DNA from: Paraburkholderia bonniea
GTDB lineage: Bacteria; Pseudomonadota; Gammaproteobacteria; Burkholderiales; Burkholderiaceae
NCBI RefSeq assembly: GCF_009455625.1
Contig: NZ_QPEQ01000002.1
Coordinates: forward strand, 310,001 to 374,000
DNA length: 64,000 nt
Direction of reading: 5' to 3'
The notes beneath the pieces were generated by a model, which did not search any database, had not been told where the DNA came from, and saw only the letters and a list, made by a program, of their open reading frames with translations. Shown piece after piece: positions 18,014-27,590 of this stretch (its first letter is position 1; every line of letters starts with the position of its first letter). A program made the position numbers and the translations under genes.

Positions 18014-18352
18014 TTAGCGGCACGGCCATGCCTTGGCGAAGGCTTTGTAGACCAGCGTGGCGGTAGGTTGTGTTTGCTCTGCCGGGACCGTGCTGAGATA
18101 GCTCAGCACGGTCTCAAGTTTTTTCTTGTGGGTCGTGCCGGGTGGCATGCAGTACAGCGCAGGCTGGCGGCTCACGACGCTTTGCACGTTCACGCCGCCG
18201 GTGTAGCCCGCGAGAAATATCGCGCACAGGTCGAGGTTGGCGGGTTGGCTGCAGGCGTTGTAAAACGTCGCCGCTTGTTCGATGCTTTGCGCGGCGACGC
18301 CGCCAGAAAGTAGCGCAGCGCTGAGCGCAAGCGTGCTGGAGAAGAGTTTCAT
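18014..18352 (-). CDS. Rap1a/Tai-like small secreted protein
   Basis: A 112-residue protein with a Sec signal peptide (cleavage near VAAQ, residue ~22) and four cysteines in the mature part: YNACS, LDLCAIFLAGYTGG, LYCMPPG and the C-terminal AWPCR. This Cys pattern plus the final W-P-C resembles the Rap1a/Tai family, whose best known members are periplasmic immunity proteins against type VI amidase effectors. No amidase effector is adjacent, so the role here is open and the family call is moderate. It is convergent with the autotransporter, with 20 bases between stop codons. Confidence 0.55.
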   Translation of the reverse strand: MKLFSSTLALSAALLSGGVAAQSIEQAATFYNACSQPANLDLCAIFLAGYTGGVNVQSVVSRQPALYCMPPGTTHKKKLETVLSYLSTVPAEQTQPTATLVYKAFAKAWPCR

Positions 18353-18480
18353 CGCGTGTGGGATGGGTTCGGATAAAGGTGCGCCGGACTATACGCGGCG
18401 CTTGCTCGGCGACATCTTCTTATTGCTGGCCGAGAACGGTGTTTGCCATACGGCGGAGCCGGTTCCGCCGGGTTGTTGCT

Positions 18481-19497
18481 TCAGGCTTCCAGCGCGAGCG
18501 TGGCGAAGGTTGCCAGCCAGTGCTCACCCATGTAATCCCCCGCGACGTGCGGCAGCGCGCTGGCCAGATGCCGCTCGGCGGCTTCATGCAGCACGTCTGA
18601 GCGGGCATCACCTGGAGGCAGAGCCCGTGCCAGCGCCCGCTGACACCACGCGCGGCTTAGGTTCAGGCCATCGAGATGGGCAATCTTGCCATCGCTGCGA
18701 TCTGTGACTGTGGCTGGCGTGAATAGCGTGGCGGGCTGCCGCGCCGCCAGATCCGGCAGGAAGCGGCCCAACCATGTGATGAACGCCTCTGGCGCAAGCA
18801 CCCTGCGCATCAATTCGGCCTCCATCAGCGCGGGCGATAAAAACTCGTCACCCGAGGGCTCCCACGCCTGGCAGGCGACGTCGTTGCCATACCAGCGCTG
18901 GGCGGTTGCAGTGATGAGCTGCGTCAACGCGGAATGCCCGGTGCGAGTGGCGAAATCCAGCGCTAAAGCCAGCGCGAACGCGGTGTTGAAATGCGTGCCG
19001 ACCCGTAACGGATACGTCGCCTTCGGCAAAAATTCCATGAAACGTGCAACGAAGGTCTTGGTGAGCGGCGCGAGCGCTGTGGCCCAACCACGCGCCTGCG
19101 GCAACGCAAGCGCCAGCGTGTCGAGCTCGGCGGCCAGCGCCAGCAGCCAGGCCCAGCCGTAAGGACGCTCAAACCCCTGGTTGTGCGGCAGATCCAGATA
19201 GGCCTGCTCCTGCGCGAAGTTGGCGGCGGTGAAATGCTGCCCGGTGAGCGTCACGATCTGCGCGGCCTGCGGCAAATCAGGAAAACGTCCGAGCAAATGC
19301 AGCACTAGCCAGTAGCCATGCACGCTGGAGTGCCAGTCGTAGCTGCCGTAAAACACCGGATGCAGTGCGCGCGGGCCTTGGACATCCTCCGGCCCAGCCA
19401 GGGTGTGCGTGAGTTTGTTTGGATACTCGCGTGGCAGATGAGCGAGCGCCAGCGTGGCGAATTTTGCGGCGAGGTCCGCCGTGAGTTGAGTGGTCAT
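18481..19497 (-). CDS. DUF2891 family protein
   Basis: A 338-residue soluble protein with the DUF2891 hallmarks: LAREYPNKL-like start (LPREYPNKLTHTL), HPVFYGSYDWHSSVHGYWLVLHLL and GFERPYGWAWLLALAAEL. The His/Trp/Tyr-rich motifs and alpha-helical make-up suggest an (alpha/alpha)6-barrel enzyme, but no reaction is established. It is the third gene of a leftward operon, 10 bases after the DUF979 gene, so it probably acts on whatever the DUF969/DUF979 membrane pair transports. Confidence 0.75.
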   Translation of the reverse strand: MTTQLTADLAAKFATLALAHLPREYPNKLTHTLAGPEDVQGPRALHPVFYGSYDWHSSVHGYWLVLHLLGRFPDLPQAAQIVTLTGQHFTAANFAQEQAYLDLPHNQGFERPYGWAWLLALAAELDTLALALPQARGWATALAPLTKTFVARFMEFLPKATYPLRVGTHFNTAFALALALDFATRTGHSALTQLITATAQRWYGNDVACQAWEPSGDEFLSPALMEAELMRRVLAPEAFITWLGRFLPDLAARQPATLFTPATVTDRSDGKIAHLDGLNLSRAWCQRALARALPPGDARSDVLHEAAERHLASALPHVAGDYMGEHWLATFATLALEA

Positions 19498-19507
19498 CAG
19501 GGCCTCG

Positions 19508-20491
19508 TTAGAAACGGAATACCAGGAAATACATCAGCAGCACATTGACCGCCAGCAGCAGCAACGCGGTGGGCACTTGCGCCTTGATTACGCCGTTCTT
19601 GTCGCGCAACTCCAGCAGCGCTGCCGGGACGATGTTGAAGTTGGCTGCCATGGGCGTCATCAACGTGCCGCAGAAACCGCACAGCATGCCAATCGCGCCC
19701 ATGATGGCCGGATTGCCGCCGAACTGCTGCACGATTAGGGGCAAGCCAATGCCAGCGGTCATCACCGGGAATGCGGCGAAGGCGTTGCCCATCACCATGG
19801 TGAAGAGCGCCATGCCCAGCCCATAAGCCGCGATCACGGCAAAAGATGAACTAAGCGGCACCCATGCCTGCACCAGATCCGACACCACGCCACCCACTCC
19901 GGCCACCGCGAACAGTGCGCCGAGCGCTGCCAGCATTTGCGGCAGGATCGCGGCCCAGCCAACGGAATCCATGGTCTGGCGAGCTTCCTTGAGCGCCTGA
20001 ATGGGCGAGTCGCGCAACATGACCAGCGCGACAGCAAAAGCCACCAGCGTGCCAAGCACCAGTGAAATCAGCGTGACGTTTTTAGTCTGGATAAACGGCA
20101 GGTATTTCAGCGTGAAGGTGCCTGCCAGCGTCACCAGCGGAATCAGCAGTGCTGGAATAAACAGACGGCTGCCGAAACGGCGCGCCTGGTTTTCACGATG
20201 TGTCAGACGTGCGTTCGCGCAGGCTTGCTGCTCGCCGCTCTCTGGCGCGGCGTTGCTTGCCAGGGCCTTGCGGCTAAGCTGGCCCGAGCCCGCGATCAGC
20301 GCGAGCGCAAGCGCCATGCAGCCAGTGACGAAATGCGGCAACACCCCGCCGAACAAAAACGTCGCCGCGTAAATGCCCCAAAACAGAAAGCTGGCACCGC
20401 GCCGCGAGCGGCTACGGTCGGCCAGGTTAAACAACGCGAACGCGGCAAACATCAGGCCCGCGATTAGATAAAGCCATTCGAGCGTAATCAT
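19508..20491 (-). CDS. DUF979 family membrane protein
   Basis: A 327-residue polytopic membrane protein with roughly nine hydrophobic segments and the conserved blocks VMGNAFAAFPVMTAGIGLPLIV and GFCGTLMTPMAANFNIVPAALLEL. It is the partner of the DUF969 protein encoded just upstream with a four-base overlap; the two are thought to form one permease, often found beside pyrrolidone-carboxylate peptidase genes. The substrate here is unknown. Confidence 0.8.
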   Translation of the reverse strand: MITLEWLYLIAGLMFAAFALFNLADRSRSRRGASFLFWGIYAATFLFGGVLPHFVTGCMALALALIAGSGQLSRKALASNAAPESGEQQACANARLTHRENQARRFGSRLFIPALLIPLVTLAGTFTLKYLPFIQTKNVTLISLVLGTLVAFAVALVMLRDSPIQALKEARQTMDSVGWAAILPQMLAALGALFAVAGVGGVVSDLVQAWVPLSSSFAVIAAYGLGMALFTMVMGNAFAAFPVMTAGIGLPLIVQQFGGNPAIMGAIGMLCGFCGTLMTPMAANFNIVPAALLELRDKNGVIKAQVPTALLLLAVNVLLMYFLVFRF

Positions 20492-21177
20492 CGTGCAGCA
20501 CTCCGGGCGGCAAGGCTCAACTGGGATGAGAGGCTGCGATCGAACAACATCAGCCGCACGCAGTGAATGATGAGCGCCGCGATGGCCGTCGGGATTGCCC
20601 AGACCGACAGATGCAGTGGCTCGACCACGATGCCGTTTTGTTCAAGAAAGCCTTTGATAAGCAGGATCGACTGGATGGCAATAAAGATGTCTTCGCCAAA
20701 AAACACGCCGATGTTGTCGGCAGCGGCGGCGTTCGCGCGGATTTGCTGGCGCACTGCATCGGGCAATTCGCCATGCTGGTTCACGGCGGCGGCTTCGGCC
20801 ATCGGTGCAATCAACGGACGCACCATTTGCGCATGCCCGCCTAGCGAAGTCAGGCCCAGCGCGGCGGTGGCCTGGCGAATCACGAAATAGAGCATCAGCA
20901 CCCGGCCAGCCGTGGCGGCCTGCACCCGCGAGATCAGATGGCGCGCTTGTTCTTTCAGGCCGTTGCGCTCAAGTAGCGCAATCACGGGCAACGTGAGCCA
21001 GATCAATCCCATGTAGCGGTTTTCGGCGAAGGCGCGGCCAAAGGCGCTGACGATTGCCACCGGGTCTAGCCCGCCCGCCAGCCCGGTGGCGATGCCCGCC
21101 ACCGTGACCACCAGCAGCGCGTTAAAGCGCAGCGCAAAGCCGATCACGACAATCGGCACCCCAATCAACACCAGCAT
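20488..21177 (-). CDS. DUF969 family membrane protein
   Basis: A 229-residue polytopic membrane protein. It starts directly with a membrane segment (LVLIGVPIVVIGFALRFN) and carries the family blocks ENRYMGLIWLTLPVIALLERNGLKEQA, GGHAQMVRPLIAPMAEAAA and DNIGVFFGEDIFIAIQSILLI. The start at 21177 is preferred because GGAGAG precedes it by six bases; a longer frame to 21237 adds an Arg-rich stretch. It heads the DUF969-DUF979-DUF2891 operon. Confidence 0.8.
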   Translation of the reverse strand: MLVLIGVPIVVIGFALRFNALLVVTVAGIATGLAGGLDPVAIVSAFGRAFAENRYMGLIWLTLPVIALLERNGLKEQARHLISRVQAATAGRVLMLYFVIRQATAALGLTSLGGHAQMVRPLIAPMAEAAAVNQHGELPDAVRQQIRANAAAADNIGVFFGEDIFIAIQSILLIKGFLEQNGIVVEPLHLSVWAIPTAIAALIIHCVRLMLFDRSLSSQLSLAARSAAR

Positions 21178-21531
21178 GGCGTCTCTCCTGTATTTCCGGT
21201 TCTGTTTCTGCGCGCGTCTGCGCGAGCGGCGGCGCAATCTTGTTGGCCACGCGGTGGCGGCCCGGCGTGGCGGCGCGAATTTATCACAGGGTAATTTCGG
21301 GATATAGCGGCGGGAAGCTATGCAAGCGATAAGGACGATGGAATGTGCTGGCGCTATTTAGTTTGAGCGTGGAACGTTTGCCGGAGTCTGGTTACTTAAC
21401 GAAAAGTATTAAGCGTGTGGCGGTAAAGCTGAGGGCAGGGCTATTTGTAGCGCCGCTGAATGAGAGTGTTAAAGAGAGTTGTTGTGTTTTAACAGTAAAC
21501 AAGAAAATTAGCTGATTGCTTGGGGGTTTGA
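21178..21531. other. gap between DUF969 and the AT-rich insert
   Basis: About 350 bases. The left half is GC-rich promoter DNA for the DUF969 operon. From about 21340 composition turns AT-richer, marking the edge of the insert. No repeat or att-like site was recognised. Confidence 0.45.
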
Positions 21532-22761
21532 ATGAAAGCGAGTAATGTTTCTGGAGTTTCTGGAAAAATTATTTTTTCAGGTGGTGTTTCGAGTCCGAAT
21601 AAAAATCAGGTTAGATCAAATAATAGTGGATATTCGATTGACTTAAATTCTGACGCCTCCAGTAGCAGTAAGGCAGGAGATTATTTTCAGATATTTTGTG
21701 GTGAAAAATCATTAAATAGAAGTTATACACCCTTGAGTCAGTTTGAGCTAGTAAAGGGACGGCCGTTAATTGGCGGTAGTCCGCCCCGGAAAGATGATTT
21801 CTGTCACGGCACTGAATGCGCCATAGATTTTGCTAGATATATTGAAAATTTTCCGGCGCTTACAAATCAGGCGATTGCCGGAATAGTCGAAAAAATTGAA
21901 CTGGCAAACACAGGCAAGCCAGGCACTTGGGATGTTCATATTGATTCATGGTTTGAAAAATTCGCGCGTGTATTTTGTGAGTCGTTCTGTTACGAATTCT
22001 TTAATGAAGAAGAAATTCCTCGCCTGCAGATATATGGCATGGCGCAGAATTTTCATTCTGCCGGAAAAAATGGACAGCTGGTTTTGAAAACGGCTGAGTT
22101 TCTTGCATTCATTATCCATTTTGTCAACGATGCAGATCGTCAGGGGAAAATTGTTAAAGATAAAATGAACGCCATTCCATTTCTGAAAAACGTACCCCCT
22201 GATCTTGAAAATTTTCATGATCTATTGGCGTATATTAAAGATATTATTAAAAAAACCAGAGGCTCATGCCAGGAGGAGGATCGTGCGATTTCCCATTGGA
22301 GAGTGAAAATACCTGGGCCGGCGCTTACTGCTTCATTTAAAAGTTTGTTTGCCAGTGGCAATGCTGCCTATGCTGGTTATCCTGTTTTCGTAAAGCTATT
22401 GCGGCAATTTATGGATGGGAAAAATGGCGGAAACGGCTATGACACGCTAGGCAAGATGAATGATCTTCGTCAGGAAATTGAGAAAATTATCGATAACATG
22501 ATAATTCCTCATTTTTCTACCGATGAACTAAAAAAAGCGATTAATACCCAGTTCGCAGAGTGCGATGCGCTTAATTCAATTTTTGACCGGAAAATCATGC
22601 AGATAGCCCAGTCCATGAGCGCCGCCGCTGCATATATTTATCTTAAATATATAAAGAGCGGGCCATTTAATAATCTGATTATCTATAGCCACCCCGAGAA
22701 ATTTATAAAAAAAGCGGCGGCTCAATTGCAATGTGAAGTAGCTGCTGCAGTGAAGCGCTAG
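21532..22761 (+). CDS. unrecognised protein in AT-rich insert (possible secreted effector)
   Basis: A 409-residue protein I do not recognise. The first ~60 residues are rich in Ser, Asn and Gly with few acidic residues, a composition often seen in type III secretion signals. The rest is Lys/Phe/Ile-rich and mostly helical, without signal peptide, membrane segments or catalytic motif. Codon use is strikingly AT-rich (aaa, aat, att, ttt) compared with the GC-rich genes on both sides, which indicates horizontal transfer. A GGGGG sits five bases before the ATG. Downstream lies a gene remnant of similar composition. The effector idea rests only on composition. Confidence 0.6.
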   Translation: MKASNVSGVSGKIIFSGGVSSPNKNQVRSNNSGYSIDLNSDASSSSKAGDYFQIFCGEKSLNRSYTPLSQFELVKGRPLIGGSPPRKDDFCHGTECAIDFARYIENFPALTNQAIAGIVEKIELANTGKPGTWDVHIDSWFEKFARVFCESFCYEFFNEEEIPRLQIYGMAQNFHSAGKNGQLVLKTAEFLAFIIHFVNDADRQGKIVKDKMNAIPFLKNVPPDLENFHDLLAYIKDIIKKTRGSCQEEDRAISHWRVKIPGPALTASFKSLFASGNAAYAGYPVFVKLLRQFMDGKNGGNGYDTLGKMNDLRQEIEKIIDNMIIPHFSTDELKKAINTQFAECDALNSIFDRKIMQIAQSMSAAAAYIYLKYIKSGPFNNLIIYSHPEKFIKKAAAQLQCEVAAAVKR

Positions 22762-22800
22762 GGAATTGGATTTATGTATTGCTACGGAAAATATCGGTAA

Positions 22801-23106
22801 ACGAAAATTGATGCCATCTGGCGATCTAGTGATCTGGCGATCGGTCAACTGGAAAATGGCACCGAAGTCCTGCAAGTAACCCGGAAAATCAGCGATGACG
22901 AATGGCTGTTTTCTTTTTCCGGGGTACTGAAATTTAACTCCGGTACTTGCTTTGAAGTGCCGTCGGATTATGTTCCGGTGGGTGTTATCCGGCCAGATTC
23001 AACTAAAACCGAAGCGGAGATTGATGACAAATCCACGGCTTATCACGTTAGAGCCAGTCCCGCATCCGGTACCACGCCATGGCTAGCACTAGTGCGGGCA
23101 TTCTGA
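22801..23106 (+). pseudogene. gene remnant after the AT-rich ORF
   Basis: An open frame without start codon reads DAIWRSSDLAIGQLENG, then EVLQVTRKISDDEWLFSFSG and CFEVPSDYVPVGVIRPDSTK before running into the tail of the oppositely oriented oxidase gene at 23048. The protein-like composition (charged, beta-rich) and AT-richer DNA up to about 23045 suggest the 3' part of a decayed gene of the same insert. The parent family is not recognised. Confidence 0.4.
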
Positions 23107-24343
23107 GCCACGGCCCGCCGGGGAAATCCCGGTGTTGGACTCGGGCGAACAGGTCGAAACGCTCGGCCTGGCCATGAATGGCCGCGGCGATTAGTTCGCC
23201 CGCGAGGCCGGTGGTGTTCACCCCATGGCCCGAAAACCCCTGAGCGAAATACACGCTTGGGGAGAGGCGGCCAAAGTGTGGGGCGCGGTTGCGCGTGATA
23301 TCAACGAAGCCGCCCCACGTGTAATCGAGCTTGACGTCAGCGAGCTGCGGAAACGTTTTCAGCAGGTCGCGCCGCATCGCTTCAGCAAGCTGTCGCGGTT
23401 CGCGCGTCGAATAGCTGACCTTGCCGCCCCATAACAAACGCCGGTCGGGCAGCGGGCGGAAATAGTCGAGCACGAAGCGGCTGTCGCATACCGCGGCATG
23501 AGCGGGCATCAGCGCGCTGGCGCGGGCGGGATCGAGTGCTTCAGTGGTGACCACATAGGTGCCGACCGGCATGATCTTGCGCGCGACGTCCGGTGCCAGT
23601 GCGCCGAGATACGCGTTACATGCCAGCACGACAAATTGCGCTCGCACGCTGCCGCGCGCGGTGTCGATGCGATGATGGCCGCTTGCTTCACGCCGTATTG
23701 CCGTCGCGCGGCTGTCTTCGAAAATGCGCGCGCCAGCGGCCGTTGCGGCCCGTGCGAGACCCAGGGTGTAGTTGAGCGGATGCAGATGGCCGCTATCGGG
23801 ATCAAACAGTCCGCCGAGATAACGCGACGACTGCACGTAGCGCCCCAGTTCGCCACGTTCGATATAGCGCAGGCGGTCGTGGCCGAAGCGGCGCTGCGCA
23901 GCGTCTTGCGCCTGGCGTAGCGCGACGGTATCGCGCGTTTTGTTCGCTACGGTCAGATAGCCGGGTGTCAGGTCGCAGTCGATCTGATGGCGTTCGATGC
24001 GCGCGCGGATTTGCGCCAGCGTTTCTTGCCCCATGCTCCAGACTTGCCGGAGTTCATCGGCGGATAGATATGGGCTGAAGGTGTCGATGTCACAGGCGTA
24101 GCCGCCGATCATCTGCCCGCCATTGCGCCCGCTCGCGGCCCAGCCGACTTTCGCCGCTTCGAGCACCGCGACTGAATGTCCGCGTTCCACCAGATTGAGT
24201 GCGGTCGAGATGCCAGTCAGGCCCGCGCCGATCACACACACATCAACGTTGAGCGCCGTATCGAGCGGGGCATGCCGCGTGCTGTCGTTGGCCGTGGCCG
24301 CGTAGTACGACGCGGCATGCGGCTGGTTCGAGAAGGGGAGCAT
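23048..24343 (-). CDS. puuB: gamma-glutamylputrescine oxidase-like FAD oxidoreductase
   Basis: A 431-residue DAO-type flavoprotein. The N-terminal dinucleotide fold VDVCVIGAGLTGISTALNLVERG is followed by AAKVGWAASGRNGGQMIGGY, the classic PuuB-like motif, and a C-terminal FAQGFSGHGVNTTGLAGELIA that closes on FAD. In the Puu route this enzyme oxidises gamma-glutamylputrescine to the aldehyde. It is the last gene of the leftward polyamine cluster, 72 bases after potI. The neighbouring glutamylputrescine synthetase and hydrolase genes support the assignment over a generic amino acid oxidase. Confidence 0.82.
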   Translation of the reverse strand: MLPFSNQPHAASYYAATANDSTRHAPLDTALNVDVCVIGAGLTGISTALNLVERGHSVAVLEAAKVGWAASGRNGGQMIGGYACDIDTFSPYLSADELRQVWSMGQETLAQIRARIERHQIDCDLTPGYLTVANKTRDTVALRQAQDAAQRRFGHDRLRYIERGELGRYVQSSRYLGGLFDPDSGHLHPLNYTLGLARAATAAGARIFEDSRATAIRREASGHHRIDTARGSVRAQFVVLACNAYLGALAPDVARKIMPVGTYVVTTEALDPARASALMPAHAAVCDSRFVLDYFRPLPDRRLLWGGKVSYSTREPRQLAEAMRRDLLKTFPQLADVKLDYTWGGFVDITRNRAPHFGRLSPSVYFAQGFSGHGVNTTGLAGELIAAAIHGQAERFDLFARVQHRDFPGGPWLRMPALVLAMAWYRMRDWL

Positions 24344-24415
24344 GGGTCGGGTTAATCACGCAGTAAGAGCATTGAAGAGACCGTGGGCCGTGGGCGATGG
24401 GTTGGGGTTCATCGC

Positions 24416-25315
24416 CTAGGTTCGGGTGGCGGCTGGCACATCCGGATAACGCGGGGCATCGGTCTGGGTATCTGCCGCGCTTGCGGTGCACGCTAGCTGC
24501 ATGTCACGCGTGCGGCGCCGTTCGCGTTTCAGCAGCCCGTGGTTGATGCCGATGACGCCGATGGTCACGCTGCTGATAAACAGCGTGGCAAGTGCATTCA
24601 TCTCTGGATTCAAGCCCAGCCGCACGCGCGAAAACACGATTAGTGGCAGGGTGGTTGAGCCGGGGCCGGAGAGAAAGGCCGAGAGCACCAGATCATCAAT
24701 CGAAAGCGTGAACGATAGCAGCCAGCCCGATACCAGCGCTTGCGCAATGAGCGGTAGCGTAATCAGAAAGAACACTTTGAACGGCGTCGCGCCCAGGTTC
24801 AGCGCGGCTTCTTCGAGTGAGCGGTCGAGCTCTTTCACGCGTGACTGCACGACGATGGCGACATACGACAGGCACAGCATCACGTGGCCGATCCAGATGG
24901 TGGCGATGCCACGGCCGTGCGGCCAGCCCAGCATTTGTTCGAGCGCGACGAATAGCAACAGCAGCGAAATGCCCTGGATTACCTCGGGAATTACCAGCGG
25001 CGCATTCACCATTCCAGCGAACAGGGTGAAGCCGCGAAAACGGCCAAAGCGTGCCAGCACGAAGCCCGCCCACGTGCCGATCACGACCGAGGCGCAGGCG
25101 GTCATCAGGCCGATTTTCAGCGATAGCCAGGCCGCCGCCAGCAGTTCCCGGTCATCCAGCAGCGCGGCATACCACTTCAGCGAGAAGCCGGACCAGACGG
25201 TGACGAGCCTGGATTCGTTAAACGAAAACACGACGAGGCTGAGGATCGGCAGATAGAGAAACGAAAAACCGAGCGTGAGCGCTGTGCATGACAGCAAGCG
25301 GTTAGGGTGGGTCAT
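24416..25315 (-). CDS. potI: putrescine ABC transporter permease PotI
   Basis: A 299-residue inner-membrane permease with about six transmembrane segments and the EAA coupling loop (LEEAALNLGATPFKVFFLITLPLI). It ends in a hydrophilic tail. With PotH it forms the channel of the PotFGHI importer. Its start overlaps the stop of potH by four bases. Confidence 0.88.
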   Translation of the reverse strand: MTHPNRLLSCTALTLGFSFLYLPILSLVVFSFNESRLVTVWSGFSLKWYAALLDDRELLAAAWLSLKIGLMTACASVVIGTWAGFVLARFGRFRGFTLFAGMVNAPLVIPEVIQGISLLLLFVALEQMLGWPHGRGIATIWIGHVMLCLSYVAIVVQSRVKELDRSLEEAALNLGATPFKVFFLITLPLIAQALVSGWLLSFTLSIDDLVLSAFLSGPGSTTLPLIVFSRVRLGLNPEMNALATLFISSVTIGVIGINHGLLKRERRRTRDMQLACTASAADTQTDAPRYPDVPAATRT

Positions 25316-26292
25316 GGGGCCTCCTCGAATTCTTTTACCTGGTAGTACTGGAACAGCGCCATCGGCACTAGCAACAGCAGCACCATGGTGACCGTGACAG
25401 CGGCTGCCATCGGCCAGTCCATGTTGTTGAAAAATTCATCCCACATCACGCGCCCGATCATCAGCGTGTCGGCCCCACCCAGCAGCTCTGGAATCACGTA
25501 TTCGCCGACTGCTGGAATAAACACCAGCAAGCTGCCCGCGATGATGCCGTTTTTCGACAGCGGCAAGGTGATGCGAGTGAAGGCCGTCCAGGGTTTGGCC
25601 CCGAGATCGTAGGCCGCTTCGAGCAAACGCAGATCCATCTTCACCAGATGCGCGTAGAGCGGCATCACCATGAACGGCAAATACGAATACACCATGCCGA
25701 GATACACCCCAGCCTCGGTGCGGTACAGATGCAGCGGGCTATGAATCAGGCCGAGCGCGAGCAGCAGATGATTTAGCAGGCCTTCATCCTTAAGGATGCC
25801 GATCCATGCATAGACGCGGATCAGGAACGAAGTCCAGAACGGCAGCATGACCGCCATCATCAGCAGATGGCGTGTGCCTGGCGCGCTGCGTGCGATGTAG
25901 TACGCCATGGGAAAACCGAGCAGCAGGCAGCACACCGTGGACACCCCGGCCATCTTCACCGAGCTGAGCCAGGTTGCCACATACAGGCTGTCTTCCAGCA
26001 AGAACGCGTAGTGGCTGAACTGCAACGACAAATGCAGCGCACCATCGCGCAGCGTCGCTAGCCCGGTGTATGGAGGAATGCCCAAGTGCATTTCAGCGAA
26101 GCTGATTTTCAGCACCAGCACGAACGGCAGCGCAAAAAACACCGTCAGCCAGACAAACGGCGGGCCAATGACCAGACTGCGTCCCGAGGGCCGTAGGCGC
26201 GCGAGACGCTGCCTGAACCAGGATGGCGTGACGCGGGGGCTGGCAGCGGCTGGGCTGAGTGGCAGCGAAGGGGAGGAGGTGGTGTGTTTCAT
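25312..26292 (-). CDS. potH: putrescine ABC transporter permease PotH
   Basis: A 326-residue inner-membrane permease. It has a basic N-terminal stretch, then about six membrane segments and the EAA loop LEAAYDLGAKPWTAFTRITLPLSKNGI, followed by VGEYVIPELLGGADTLMIGRVMWDEFF, which is characteristic of PotB/PotH-type polyamine permeases. It overlaps potG by four bases and potI by four bases, so the three are translationally coupled. Confidence 0.88.
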   Translation of the reverse strand: MKHTTSSPSLPLSPAAASPRVTPSWFRQRLARLRPSGRSLVIGPPFVWLTVFFALPFVLVLKISFAEMHLGIPPYTGLATLRDGALHLSLQFSHYAFLLEDSLYVATWLSSVKMAGVSTVCCLLLGFPMAYYIARSAPGTRHLLMMAVMLPFWTSFLIRVYAWIGILKDEGLLNHLLLALGLIHSPLHLYRTEAGVYLGMVYSYLPFMVMPLYAHLVKMDLRLLEAAYDLGAKPWTAFTRITLPLSKNGIIAGSLLVFIPAVGEYVIPELLGGADTLMIGRVMWDEFFNNMDWPMAAAVTVTMVLLLLVPMALFQYYQVKEFEEAP

Positions 26293-27449
26293 TGGGTGAG
26301 CACCACAGCGCTTTGGGGTGACCAGAAGACAAACACTTCGTCGTTCCAGACCGGGGCCCCGTCGTTCATTAGCAAGGTGCTGGACAGATTTGCCACGATG
26401 GTTTTGCCACTTTCGAGGCGCACGTGATACAGCGAATAGCCACCCATGTAAGCGACGTTGCTCACCACACCGCGTGCGCAGTTATGCGGTGATGCAGGAC
26501 GCTCGCGCGAAACGCTCACGCGTTCGGGCCGCACGGAAATGCCGACGGCCATGCCCAATGGCCCGGTGATGCCGTGATTAATGTGCAGGCGGGTTTCAAG
26601 CTCAGGGCTTGCAACAAAAATATGATCCGGTTCGTCTTCCACCACGACGCCTTCGAACAGGTTGGTCGAGCCGATGAAGTTCGCTGAAAAGCGGCTATTC
26701 GGATATTCGTAAACCTCTAGTGGCGAGCCGGTCTGAATGATGCGGCCTTCGCTCATCACCGCCAGGCGGCTGGCCATCGTCATGGCTTCTTCCTGATCGT
26801 GCGTGACCATCACGCAAGTCACATCCACTTGCTCGATGATGCTGACCAGTTCGAGCTGGGTTTTCTGCCGGATTTGCTTGTCGAGCGCGGACATCGGTTC
26901 GTCCAGCAACAACAGCTTGGGCCGCTTGACCAATGCACGTGCCAGCGCCACGCGTTGTTGCTGGCCACCAGAAAGCTGATGAGGTTTGCGTTGCGCGTAG
27001 CGGTTCATCTGCACGAGCTGCAAGGCTTGCTCAACCCGTTCGCTGATTTCACGCCGTGGTGTGCCTTCCTGGCGCAAGCCAAACGCGACATTGCCCGCCA
27101 CGGTCATGTGCGGGAATAACGCATACGACTGAAACATCATGTTGACCGGGCGGCGATACGGCGGCAGTGCGGCGAGGTCTTCGCCATCAATCAGGATGCG
27201 CCCCGAGGTGATGCTTTCGAGACCGGCGAGCATGCGCAGCAGGGTCGATTTGCCACAACCGGAACTGCCTAGCAAAGCGAACAGTTCATTGCGGGCGAGA
27301 TCCAGATTGACGTGATCGACGGCGATGCTGCTGCCAAAGCGTTTCACCACGTTTTCGAGCCGTACGAACGCGGGCGCGGCGGCTGGAGCAAGCGCTGAGG
27401 GCTGTAGCCGGGGCACGGCGCTGGGGAGAGAGGACGACATCGGTTGCAT
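26289..27449 (-). CDS. potG: putrescine ABC transporter ATP-binding protein PotG
   Basis: A 386-residue ABC ATPase. It has Walker [10 protein letters not shown], signature [15 protein letters not shown], Walker [13 protein letters not shown] and the switch [14 protein letters not shown], then a C-terminal TOBE-type regulatory domain with [13 protein letters not shown]. This length and architecture match PotG/PotA polyamine importers. Gap to potF upstream is about 140 bases. Confidence 0.9.
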   Translation of the reverse strand: MQPMSSSLPSAVPRLQPSALAPAAAPAFVRLENVVKRFGSSIAVDHVNLDLARNELFALLGSSGCGKSTLLRMLAGLESITSGRILIDGEDLAALPPYRRPVNMMFQSYALFPHMTVAGNVAFGLRQEGTPRREISERVEQALQLVQMNRYAQRKPHQLSGGQQQRVALARALVKRPKLLLLDEPMSALDKQIRQKTQLELVSIIEQVDVTCVMVTHDQEEAMTMASRLAVMSEGRIIQTGSPLEVYEYPNSRFSANFIGSTNLFEGVVVEDEPDHIFVASPELETRLHINHGITGPLGMAVGISVRPERVSVSRERPASPHNCARGVVSNVAYMGGYSLYHVRLESGKTIVANLSSTLLMNDGAPVWNDEVFVFWSPQSAVVLTQ

Positions 27450-27590
27450 GATCTAGCGGTTCTCCTTGCGACAGACTGCAGGGCGCACGCCGGCCAGGGC
27501 GCTAAACGGCGCGCCAGGTTGCGGCACTGCGAACGAGAGAGACAGACTGCGATTGCGGCTGAAGCGGGAATGGCTCAGTGGTGACGGGGT

